The translations under genes were made by a program, and so were the position numbers. The notes below the pieces were generated by a model that searched no databases, was not told the origin of the DNA, and saw only the letters and a list, made by a program, of their open reading frames with translations. From positions 1 to 6,741 of the forward strand of contig CALINM010000053.1 of assembly GCA_938045315.1 (NCBI GenBank): a DNA stretch of 6,741 nt. The letters run 5' to 3'. Numbering within the stretch: position 1 is the first letter of the stretch; each line of letters opens with the position of its first letter. Positions 1 to 5,062 of the stretch are shown here, piece after piece. The DNA comes from an uncultured bacterium (GTDB lineage: Bacteria > CALINM01).

Positions 1-62
1 TCTTCAAAGACTTAGCTGGAAATGAATCAACTCCTGTAACCGCTACAATAACACTTCCATAA
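1..62 (+). CDS. C-terminal fragment of an Ig-like/adhesin-type domain protein (5' end outside window)
   Basis: An open frame enters from the left edge and reads FKDLAGNESTPVTATITLP before a TAA stop at 60-62. The 'D-x-AGN-x-S-x-P-V-T-A-T-I' pattern is typical of the last strands of bacterial Ig-like, fibronectin-type or cadherin-like repeats in large secreted or surface proteins. Only 19 residues are visible, so the family is inferred from this short pattern and the rest of the protein cannot be described. A strong hairpin begins 8 nt after the stop, which supports this being a real gene end. Confidence 0.5.
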   Translation, partial: FKDLAGNESTPVTATITLP

Positions 63-70
63 ACATTTTA

Positions 71-112
71 ATCCCCCTTACAGTGTGAAGTATTACTCAC
101 TGTGGGGGGGAT
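71..112 (+). terminator. Strong hairpin after the partial gene; terminator-like but without a U-tract
   Basis: Positions 71-85 pair with 98-112 in an uninterrupted 15-bp stem around a 12-nt loop. It includes a block of five consecutive G-C pairs and two G-U wobbles. The wobbles pair only in + strand RNA (they become A-C on the other strand), which points to a structure in the rightward transcript of the partial gene. The bases that follow are A-rich, so it is not a textbook intrinsic terminator. It may instead be a 3'-end stabiliser or a block to read-through. Confidence 0.45.
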
Positions 113-130
113 AAAAACCAAAATGGATGC

Positions 131-157
131 AGGTACAAAAACCTTTCACTTTTTTTG
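131..157 (+). terminator. Possible weak second terminator
   Basis: A short AGGT/ACCT stem (131-134 with 141-144) is followed by TTTCAC and a seven-T run. It lies inside a wider AACCAAAA/TTTTGGTT inverted repeat (116-123 with 153-160). The 4-bp stem is too short to be convincing alone, but it supplies the T-tract that the strong hairpin just upstream lacks. Little else is visible between 113 and 190. Confidence 0.2.
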
Positions 158-197
158 GTTAACATGTTCATACCTATAGGGAATTTAATTAACAATA

Positions 198-225
198 TTG
201 ACTTCATCTATTGTATTGTTAGAAT
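198..225 (+). promoter_or_regulatory. Predicted sigma-70 promoter for the LapA-like gene
   Basis: A TTGACT -35 element (198-203) is separated by 16 bp from TAGAAT (220-225). The -10 is preceded by TGT, giving an extended -10 (TGnTAGAAT). Both hexamers match the consensus at five of six positions. Initiation 6-7 nt past the -10 falls on or next to the ATG at 232, so this promoter would give a leaderless or nearly leaderless mRNA. Confidence 0.6.
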
Positions 226-231
226 TAGGTT

Positions 232-459
232 ATGAAATTTATTTTCTTAATACTTATCTCTATTGTTGTTGTCATTTTTGCAATACAAAATTCTACTATC
301 GTTACTGTTACTCTTTTCAACAAAACTTTCGAGGGCTCTTTAGCGCTTGTTAATATTTTGTGCTACCTCCTTTGTGCTATAAGTGGTCTTTTTTATGTTA
401 TTCCATCAATAATCAAAAAAAACCTCACCATTTCAGATCTAAAGCAAATAAGTAAATAA
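232..459 (+). CDS. LapA-family (DUF1049-like) small inner-membrane protein
   Basis: A 75-residue protein with two hydrophobic helices (about 3-20 and 37-58) and a short basic cytoplasmic tail. The segment 'FAIQNSTIVTVTLFNKTFEGSLALV' right after the first helix matches the LapA-domain pattern of a conserved QN followed by a beta-like stretch and a second helix. In E. coli the LapA/LapB pair acts in lipopolysaccharide assembly, but many bacteria have single LapA-domain proteins of unknown role and no LapB is visible here. The ATG at 232 is the only sensible start because an in-frame TAG lies two codons upstream. The only SD-like bases (AGG, 227-229) sit 2 nt from the ATG, too close to work normally. 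The family call is fairly good; the function is unknown. Confidence 0.7.
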   Translation: MKFIFLILISIVVVIFAIQNSTIVTVTLFNKTFEGSLALVNILCYLLCAISGLFYVIPSIIKKNLTISDLKQISK

Positions 460-470
460 AGTACCTATCC

Positions 471-531
471 CCAATTTTTTCACAATTTTACTACACAATT
501 TTTTCAGAACTTCTTCATAGTTTTTTCACAA
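471..531 (+). repeat. T-tract direct repeats in the lapA / OB-like gene spacer
   Basis: The motif TTTTTTCA(C/G)AA occurs three times, at 475-485, 499-509 and 521-531, with start-to-start spacings of 24 and 22 bp. A further AATTTT lies at 484-489. Spacing of the T-tracts near one or two helical turns could give intrinsic curvature, or the repeats could be binding sites for a regulator. The last copy overlaps the region where the next gene's promoter is expected. Confidence 0.45.
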
Positions 532-543
532 ATTAAATTTAAT
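514..543 (+). promoter_or_regulatory. Possible promoter for the secreted OB-like protein
   Basis: TTCATA (514-519, four of six to the -35 consensus) is followed after 18 bp by TTTAAT (538-543, five of six to the -10). It would start transcription near 550 and give a leader of about 40 nt carrying the strong Shine-Dalgarno site before 591. In DNA this AT-rich the match is only suggestive. Confidence 0.35.
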
Positions 544-577
544 CTGAAGGTGTATTAAAAATGAGAAAAATAAAAAA

Positions 578-585
578 AAGGAGGT
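578..585 (+). promoter_or_regulatory. Ribosome binding site that fixes the start at 591
   Basis: A full AAGGAGGT lies 5 nt upstream of the ATG at 591. A second in-frame ATG at 561 has a weaker site (GAAGGTG, 546-552) and would add ten mostly basic residues before the signal peptide. The full Shine-Dalgarno match and the normal signal-peptide length favour 591. Confidence 0.8.
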
Positions 586-590
586 CAATT

Positions 591-1043
591 ATGAAGAAGT
601 GCAGAGTTTCTCTCATGGCGATTGTTGTTTTGTTGTTAGTTTCATCCATTGCTTTTGCTGGTCCATGGAAAGGTTGGAAAGGAAGTGGAGGTTGGGGACC
701 GGGAACACAGTATCACAGGTATTACAATCCTCAAAACGTGGAAAGCATCACGGGTAAGGTAGTATCAGTTGACAAAATCACACCCTTCAAAGGAATGAGC
801 TATGGTGTGGCGGTTACTTTAAACACTGACAAAGAAACTATTCAGGTTCATTTAGGCCCGGGATGGTATATTGAAAGATTGGATGTAAAGATTGAGAAAG
901 ACGATGAAATTTCTTTAAAAGGCTCTAGAACTACTATTGCAGGAAAGCCTGTCATTATTGCACAGGAATTCAAGAAAAAAGATGCGGTCTTTGTTTTAAG
1001 AGATAATAATGGATACCCCGTCTGGTCTGGTTGGATAAGATAA
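591..1043 (+). CDS. Secreted Trp/Gly-rich protein with OB-like beta domain, function unknown
   Basis: A 150-residue protein from the preferred start. Residues 1-23 form a type I signal peptide (MKK start, hydrophobic core about 8-19, likely cleavage AFA|GPW), so it should act in the periplasm or outside the cell. There is no lipobox. The mature protein opens with a Trp/Gly-rich stretch (24-38) and continues with alternating strand-like segments: 'TGKVVSVDK' (54-62), 'YGVAVTLNTDKETIQVHLGPGWYI' (71-94), 'DEISLKGS' (105-112) and 'GKPVIIAQEFKK' (118-129). It ends in an aromatic tail. The 'G-x-V-x-x-V' entry strand and the 'D-x-I-x-L-K-G-S' strand resemble small OB-fold proteins, including sequences often auto-labelled 'DNA-binding'; the signal peptide makes a DNA role unlikely. 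No catalytic residues are recognised. It appears monocistronic, with its own terminator. Confidence 0.65.
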   Translation: MKKCRVSLMAIVVLLLVSSIAFAGPWKGWKGSGGWGPGTQYHRYYNPQNVESITGKVVSVDKITPFKGMSYGVAVTLNTDKETIQVHLGPGWYIERLDVKIEKDDEISLKGSRTTIAGKPVIIAQEFKKKDAVFVLRDNNGYPVWSGWIR

Positions 1044-1060
1044 TAAGATAAATTCTCATT

Positions 1061-1109
1061 ACCACTTCGTAGGTGAAGAGGCTACCCTAACTTACGAAGT
1101 GGTTTTTTT
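1061..1109 (+). terminator. Rho-independent terminator of the secreted OB-like gene
   Basis: Positions 1061-1074 pair with 1090-1103 in a 14-bp stem (one G-U wobble, valid in + strand RNA) around a 15-nt loop, followed by a seven-T run (1103-1109). It starts 17 nt after the stop at 1043. The T-run includes two bases of the stop codon of the convergent gene. On the - strand no U-run follows the stem, so it should work mainly rightward. Confidence 0.85.
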
Positions 1110-1653
1110 ATGCAAAATCAGCTGGTATATCAATGCCCGCTTCATTAAGGAAGTTAAGTAAAGCAATTCTTTTTTCCTTATACTCCTCTGTAAAAAGGGG
1201 CTGACAAAGAAGTATATTTTTTTCTTCATTAGAAACTTTTACTGCAAAAGCAAAACAGGACTCTTCTCCACAAATTTTACAGTTTGTTTTTGGTAGGTAT
1301 TTCATTATTTCCAACGGTTGAGGTGGTTTATTTTGTGAATAATCGGGGGTTATATTATCTTTGTTTTTAATAACTTCTTCAAAAAGATCTGAAATATATT
1401 GTAAATCCCGTAGTGCTTCTTTCTCATCTACAAGCTTTATTAGTGTAATACTATCTTTGTAAATGTTGAAAGTTTTTCCATCTTTTTTTATGGAAAATGA
1501 AGGGTGCTTGGGGACATACAAACCTTTTTTGAGATAGCCTTTAACGTATGGGAAATATTCTGAAAGATCTTTGTCTATGCTCACAACTACCCTTATTTTT
1601 GTAGAATCTGCAAGACAGGGTAAAATTTTTTCGATCTGAAAATTAAAAATCAT
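1108..1653 (-). CDS. (Fe-S)-binding protein with CODH/ACS-type [4Fe-4S] motif
   Basis: A 181-residue soluble protein. The C-terminal part carries 'LPKTNCKICGEESCFAFAV' followed by a fourth cysteine in 'LLCQPL', giving C125-x2-C128-x4-C133-x16-C150. This is the PF04060-type Fe-S motif found in the large corrinoid Fe-S subunit of acetyl-CoA synthase/CODH and in RnfB, with its usual 'P-x-x-N-C...C-x-F-A' surroundings. The N-terminal 110 residues have no catalytic motif I can name. No corrinoid or CODH genes are present, so this is a stand-alone member. Its ATG overlaps the TGA of the upstream cysteine desulfurase (ATGA, 1650-1653) and GGGAGG lies 7 nt upstream, so the two are translationally coupled. 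The desulfurase may supply sulfur for its cluster, or the pair may act together in cluster assembly or repair; both ideas are inference. Confidence 0.75.
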   Translation of the reverse strand: MIFNFQIEKILPCLADSTKIRVVVSIDKDLSEYFPYVKGYLKKGLYVPKHPSFSIKKDGKTFNIYKDSITLIKLVDEKEALRDLQYISDLFEEVIKNKDNITPDYSQNKPPQPLEIMKYLPKTNCKICGEESCFAFAVKVSNEEKNILLCQPLFTEEYKEKRIALLNFLNEAGIDIPADFA

Positions 1654-2777
1654 TTTAATGCCTCCCTAAAAGCTTCTATGATTTCTGGTACATCTTCTTC
1701 TTTTGTAAATCTACCTATGGATATTCTGACAGCACCCTGATACTCAATTTTTGATAAACCCATGGCAAGAAGAACATGGGAAGGAGTATCTTCGCTTGTT
1801 TTGCAAGCACTGCCTGTACCTGCATAAACACCCAGATTATCCAGCTTGTTTATTATCTCTGTATTAAGTTTGCCCACAAAGCTTACATTCAATGTATTGG
1901 CCACACATTTATCAAAACTACCATTTAGTTTTAGATTGGGATACATATTTATTAAGTTTTCATAAATCATATTTTTTATCTTATATTCTCGTTTTTTTTC
2001 TTCCTCTATGTTCAGGTAAGAAAGCTCAAGGGCGTAAGCCATAGAAATTATTGAAGGAAGGTTCTCCGTACCAGGAAAAATTTCTCTTTCTTGATGACCA
2101 CCAAAGATTATGGGGCCTAATTTTACACCTTCTCTAAGGTAAAGGAATCCAACCCCTTTGGGACCATAAAATTTGTGTGCCGAAGCAGAAAACGTTGTTA
2201 CCTCCACATTGTCTAAGTTAATTTTTTCTTTGCCCACAACCTGGACACTGTCGCAATGAAATAAAATATTTTTCTCTCTTGCTAATTTAGCAATTTCCTC
2301 GATGGGCTGGATTGAACCAGTTTCGTTATTTACAGCCATACAAACAATAAGAAATGTCTCGGATGTGATAGATTTTTCAAGTATATCAAGTCTTACTACT
2401 CCATATCTATCAACGGGTAGGTATGTGACTTTATAACCAGACCTTTCTAATTCTCTTACTGTGTTAAGACAGGAAGGATGTTCTATCATTGAACAAATTA
2501 TATGTCTTTTTTCTTTTCCATAGACTTTGCTTAAACCGAAAATAGAGATGTTATTCGCCATTGTGCCACCGCAGGTAAAAATTATGGTGTTTTTATCTAC
2601 GTTAAATATCTCGGCTATAGTTTTTCTCGATTGTTCCAGTTGTTTTTTTGCGTCCCTCCCATATTTGTAAACATTAGAAGGGTTGCCAAAAATTTCTAAG
2701 GCTTCCAGATATTTTTCTTTCACCCGTGGATCTATGGGAGTTGTGGAGTTGTAATCAAGGTAAACTTCTTTTTTCAT
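1650..2777 (-). CDS. Cysteine desulfurase, NifS/IscS-like (class V aminotransferase)
   Basis: A 375-residue PLP enzyme expected to convert L-cysteine to alanine while leaving a persulfide on its active-site cysteine for Fe-S or other sulfur biosynthesis. Visible residues: N-terminal 'YLDYNSTTPIDP' (6-17); H100 of the 'EHPS' motif, which stacks on PLP; N151 in 'NNETG'; H174, D176 and Q179 in 'HCDSVQ'; H201 and the Schiff-base K202 in 'SASAHKFYGPKG'; 'GTEN' (236-239); C325 in 'GTGSAC', followed by 'PSHVLLAMG'; and R351. Length and loop layout fit group I NifS/IscS. The usual 'FTSGGTEANN' reads 'FTCGGTMANN' (67-76). There is no IscU, IscR or NifU beside it. It follows chrA by 1 nt, with AGGGGG just upstream of its start, and overlaps the Fe-S protein gene by 4 nt. 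Cysteine desulfurase activity is a confident family call; a selenocysteine lyase role cannot be excluded. Confidence 0.9.
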   Translation of the reverse strand: MKKEVYLDYNSTTPIDPRVKEKYLEALEIFGNPSNVYKYGRDAKKQLEQSRKTIAEIFNVDKNTIIFTCGGTMANNISIFGLSKVYGKEKRHIICSMIEHPSCLNTVRELERSGYKVTYLPVDRYGVVRLDILEKSITSETFLIVCMAVNNETGSIQPIEEIAKLAREKNILFHCDSVQVVGKEKINLDNVEVTTFSASAHKFYGPKGVGFLYLREGVKLGPIIFGGHQEREIFPGTENLPSIISMAYALELSYLNIEEEKKREYKIKNMIYENLINMYPNLKLNGSFDKCVANTLNVSFVGKLNTEIINKLDNLGVYAGTGSACKTSEDTPSHVLLAMGLSKIEYQGAVRISIGRFTKEEDVPEIIEAFREALK

Positions 2778-2778
2778 A

Positions 2779-3915
2779 CTATCCCCCTAAAACATACCCT
2801 GAAATTGCCCCCACTGCTAAAACTATTGCAGGATGTAATTTAAATCTTACGAGCAGTAAAAAGGAAATTAAAAGCATTACATAAGCATATAATGTGGTTA
2901 GTATGCCAAATGATAGAAGAACTCCTGCATTTATTATCAAGCCTATAACAGCAGGAATTACACCATCTAAAAAGAATTTAAAATAGTACAAGTCTTTTAA
3001 ATACTGATAGCTCTTTGAAATTATGAGCATTAGTATTACTGATGGGAGAAATAAAGAGATCGTGGAGATAATGGCACCAAAAATACCATGAACCTTGAAG
3101 CCTGCAAAAGTTGCAAGAACAGCAATTGGGCCCGGTGTAAGGTTACTTATCGCTACACCATCGATAAACTCTTTTTGTGTTAACCAGCCTAAATGTAAAA
3201 CCAATTGCTGATGAAGTATGGGAATAAGGACAAACCCTCCTCCAAAGAACACAAGTCCAATCTTAAAGAAGTTTATTGCCAGTAAAAGTGGTGATGCAAG
3301 TTCAGCTCCTGTAAAAAAAGAGAAAGGTAAAGCTAATAGATTTTTATTAACAGTAATGTTTAACTTTTTTCCCCCTTTTTTTGCCCCTTTCAAACCTATC
3401 ATTAAGCCCATTAAACCGGCTAATACAAGTAGTATGACAGGATTTACTTTTAAATATGACAGTATAAGGCAAAAAAAAGCTATTAATAGTGATAATTTTG
3501 ATTTAATAGCCTTCTTTCCCATTGACCATCCAGCACTAAATATTAGTGCTATAACAACAGGCCCAATGCCCTTCAATGCAATTTGCAAAGATGGGATAGA
3601 ATGATATTGGAAGTAAAAGTAGGAAAGTAAAATAACCAATGCTATTGAAGGAAGCATAAAAAAAGTGGCACATAAAATACCACCAATAACGCCATACAAT
3701 CTGTATCCTACAAAAATAGAAGTATTTACAGCAAAGGGTCCCAAAATTTGTCCAAAACCAATGCCATGCAAAAACTCATCAAGAGGCATTATATTTCTTT
3801 TTTTTATCAGCTCCTTTTCTATAAGGGCAATTACAGCCATGCCACCACCAAATCCGATGGAACCTATTTTCAAGAATTGCAACAATAATTGCTTTATACT
3901 TATTTTTACAGTCAT
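2779..3915 (-). CDS. chrA: Chromate transporter, CHR family, two-domain form
   Basis: A 378-residue multi-pass membrane protein made of two homologous CHR halves. Half one has 'FLKIGSIGFGGG' (14-25) and 'GQILGPFAVN' (55-64). Half two has 'FFKIGLVFFGGG' (216-227) and 'SNLTPGPIAVLATFAGF' (257-273). A basic soluble linker (about 175-192) separates them. Long CHR proteins export chromate, using the membrane gradient; related proteins may carry other oxyanions, so the substrate is inferred. The P-G-P motif is intact only in half two; half one reads L-G-P. The ATG at 3915 has no Shine-Dalgarno site and an in-frame TAG lies two codons upstream, so this start is firm but its initiation is unusual. 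The stop is 1 nt before the desulfurase start, and a large palindrome sits 20 bp upstream of the ATG. Confidence 0.88.
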   Translation of the reverse strand: MTVKISIKQLLLQFLKIGSIGFGGGMAVIALIEKELIKKRNIMPLDEFLHGIGFGQILGPFAVNTSIFVGYRLYGVIGGILCATFFMLPSIALVILLSYFYFQYHSIPSLQIALKGIGPVVIALIFSAGWSMGKKAIKSKLSLLIAFFCLILSYLKVNPVILLVLAGLMGLMIGLKGAKKGGKKLNITVNKNLLALPFSFFTGAELASPLLLAINFFKIGLVFFGGGFVLIPILHQQLVLHLGWLTQKEFIDGVAISNLTPGPIAVLATFAGFKVHGIFGAIISTISLFLPSVILMLIISKSYQYLKDLYYFKFFLDGVIPAVIGLIINAGVLLSFGILTTLYAYVMLLISFLLLVRFKLHPAIVLAVGAISGYVLGG

Positions 3916-3922
3916 AAACTAT

Positions 3923-3950
3923 ATATTACATTTTTGTGTGGGTAAGTTAA
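3923..3950 (-). promoter_or_regulatory. Possible chrA operon promoter overlapping the palindrome
   Basis: Reading leftward, TTAACT (3950-3945) is followed after 16 bp by TAATAT (3928-3923), each four of six to consensus. Seven nt separate the -10 from the chrA ATG, so initiation would fall at the start codon and the mRNA would be leaderless, matching the missing Shine-Dalgarno site. The -35 lies inside the arm of the inverted repeat nearer chrA, so a bound repressor would block it. Confidence 0.4.
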
Positions 3951-3968
3951 ATGTTAACTCACCCACAC
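3936..3968. promoter_or_regulatory. 33-bp palindrome, candidate operator for the chrA-nifS-Fe-S unit
   Basis: The arms GTGTGGGTAAGTTAA (3936-3950) and TTAACTCACCCACAC (3954-3968) are inverted copies matching at 14 of 15 positions, separated by ATG. It fills most of the gap between fmdE and chrA and covers the predicted chrA -35. Neither side has a U-run after the stem, so a simple terminator is unlikely. A dimeric regulator's operator fits best. As RNA it would form a 15-bp hairpin, and a small alternative hairpin (3965-3969 with 3974-3978) shares its outer arm, so attenuation is possible. Confidence 0.6.
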
Positions 3969-3982
3969 TTCACAGTGTTACT

Positions 3983-4588
3983 TTATTTTTCGTATCCAGA
4001 GCAGGATATGCAAACTGTTTTTCCCTGTTTTACTCTTGCATTTCTCTCTACCACCATTTCACCACACTCATTACAAACAATGGTATCAAAAGTATGCGGT
4101 TTATCTACCCAGTCGTACACAAATACTTCTGATGCATTAAAAAGCATCTCAAAAGGAGCACTGGAAACCATATCAAAGAGTGGTTGGACAATTTCATTGG
4201 GAACCTGCGATGCCGGTATCCCAGATTTCCTCATTTTCATAAACTCTGTCTCTTTGTTTTTTTGCATAACTTCCGCCTTAGGCACAATTCTTACAGCCCT
4301 TTTAGATTTTTTATCAATCAAGGTAAGCCCCCATTTACCATAACCCGTTTTTGAGATATTACCTTTACCAAAGGTACATCCTGTTGCTACCTGTACACCA
4401 TCGGCAAAGCATGTTGCACAATGGTTTTCATCCAATTCAAGTATCACCTGTAGCTGACCATCCTTTGCCCTTTCTACTCCTAATTTTTCCATTGCATATA
4501 GCCCCGCTTTTAATCCCATTGGCATAGCTGGGCATTTATGACCGTGAAATTTTAATCCTAATTCTAATAATTCGTTTAAATTTGACAT
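3983..4588 (-). CDS. FmdE-family metal-binding protein with C-terminal zinc finger
   Basis: A 201-residue protein. The N-terminal FmdE domain shows 'FHGHKCPAMPMGLKAG' (H15, H17, C19), 'ENHCATCFADGVQVATGCTFGKGN' (H56, C57, C60, C71) and 'YGKWGLTL' (83-90). The C-terminus has a four-cysteine zinc ribbon, C172-x2-C175 and C193-x2-C196, in the pattern 'C-N-E-C-G-E...G-K-T-V-C-I-S-C'. FmdE was named from molybdenum formylmethanofuran dehydrogenase operons of methanogens, but it is widespread in bacteria without that enzyme and its biochemical role is unsettled. No formylmethanofuran or molybdopterin genes are visible here. It is flanked by gaps of 96 nt upstream and 67 nt downstream, with AAGGAGG just before its ATG, so it is probably its own transcription unit. 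The family call is strong; the function is open. Confidence 0.85.
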   Translation of the reverse strand: MSNLNELLELGLKFHGHKCPAMPMGLKAGLYAMEKLGVERAKDGQLQVILELDENHCATCFADGVQVATGCTFGKGNISKTGYGKWGLTLIDKKSKRAVRIVPKAEVMQKNKETEFMKMRKSGIPASQVPNEIVQPLFDMVSSAPFEMLFNASEVFVYDWVDKPHTFDTIVCNECGEMVVERNARVKQGKTVCISCSGYEK

Positions 4589-4592
4589 TTTT

Positions 4593-4601
4593 ATCCTCCT
4601 T
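4593..4601 (-). promoter_or_regulatory. Strong ribosome binding site of fmdE
   Basis: AAGGAGGAT on the - strand lies 4 nt upstream of the ATG at 4588. It is one of the two best Shine-Dalgarno matches in the window and contrasts with chrA next door, which has none. Confidence 0.8.
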
Positions 4602-4611
4602 ATTTTTCTAT

Positions 4612-4640
4612 ATTAAATACGCTTTTTTTGTTTAAAACAA
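4612..4640 (-). promoter_or_regulatory. Possible fmdE promoter with small palindrome over the -35
   Basis: Reading leftward, TTGTTT (4640-4635) and TTTAAT (4617-4612) are separated by 17 bp. The -10 matches five of six, the -35 only three. The -35 is one arm of a perfect 13-bp palindrome, TTGTTTAAAACAA (4628-4640), which could bind a regulator but is also plausible by chance in AT-rich DNA. It would give a leader of just over 15 nt carrying the strong RBS. Confidence 0.4.
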
Positions 4641-4649
4641 CGGATCTTC

Positions 4650-4667
4650 AAACTTAATAAACTTAAT
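4650..4667. repeat. Perfect 9-bp tandem repeat (AAACTTAAT twice)
   Basis: Two exact adjacent copies of AAACTTAAT lie just upstream of the predicted fmdE promoter and downstream of the CTGC thioredoxin gene. They could be a regulator half-site pair or a replication-slippage product. No other copy was noticed in the window. Confidence 0.5.
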
Positions 4668-4684
4668 ATCCATCCCACCAACAT

Positions 4685-5062
4685 TTACAAATGGGTTTCA
4701 TTTTTAAGAAGCTCCTTTATTTTTTCGAATTCAATAACATCTGTGTGTTTAAAAAACACTTTGCCATTTTTGTCATGGAAAATCTGACCTGGCGCGAGTT
4801 TAATATCAAATGCTTCTGCTATTTCACTGCAGGCATCCACATCTACAAAGATTACTTTTACAATATTTGAAAGCTCTTTTTGGACTTTTTTCATAACTTT
4901 TTCCATCTGAAAACATCCAGTGCAGAATTTTGCCCCAAATTCAATCATCGTAAATGTTTGACTTTTTGTGCCCACTTTAATTTCTGGACAGTTCCCAAAA
5001 ACATAACTGGAATTAAAAATAAGTAAACTGGCAAAAAATATTGATGTTTTTAAATTTTTCAT
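4685..5062 (-). CDS. Exported thioredoxin-fold protein with CTGC active site
   Basis: A 125-residue protein with an N-terminal signal peptide (about 1-23, MKNLK start, hydrophobic core, likely cleavage after VFG), so it acts in the periplasm. The thioredoxin-like active site is C47-T-G-C50 in 'FGAKFCTGCFQMEKVM', followed by 'VIFVDVDAC' (70-78) and the cis-proline equivalent P91 in 'LAPGQIF'. Two more cysteines, C25 and C78, lie outside the active site. The start overlaps the ccdA stop as ATGA (5059-5062) and has no Shine-Dalgarno site, so translation probably depends on ribosomes finishing ccdA. It likely receives electrons from CcdA and reduces periplasmic disulfides; the target is unknown. 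Confidence 0.8.
   Translation of the reverse strand: MKNLKTSIFFASLLIFNSSYVFGNCPEIKVGTKSQTFTMIEFGAKFCTGCFQMEKVMKKVQKELSNIVKVIFVDVDACSEIAEAFDIKLAPGQIFHDKNGKVFFKHTDVIEFEKIKELLKNETHL

Noticed and set aside
158-174. GTTAACAT shared between the LapA-like upstream region and the chrA palindrome
   Set aside because: Only eight bases are identical, the rest needs gaps, and such AT-rich matches are expected by chance; not called as a shared operator.
561-590. Ten-residue N-terminal extension of the secreted OB-like protein
   Set aside because: The full Shine-Dalgarno match lies before 591. The 561 ATG has a weaker site and gives an unusually long basic n-region, though it cannot be fully excluded.
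1061-1109. Bidirectional terminator between the convergent genes
   Set aside because: The stem is followed by a U-run only on the + strand, and the wobble pair also favours + strand RNA.
3218-3604. 128-codon open frame on the + strand
   Set aside because: It lies wholly antisense to chrA, its composition (rich in Pro, Lys, Asn) reflects reversed membrane codons, and it has no domain or RBS support.
3665-4343. Two overlapping + strand frames (155 and 130 codons)
   Set aside because: They are antisense to chrA and fmdE, run through the palindrome, and show no recognisable protein features; both opposite-strand genes are firm.
4613-4684. 23-residue - strand mini-ORF (starts MLVGWILSLL) directly after the CTGC thioredoxin stop
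   Set aside because: It resembles a small membrane peptide, but it has no RBS and overlaps the predicted fmdE promoter; probably chance.
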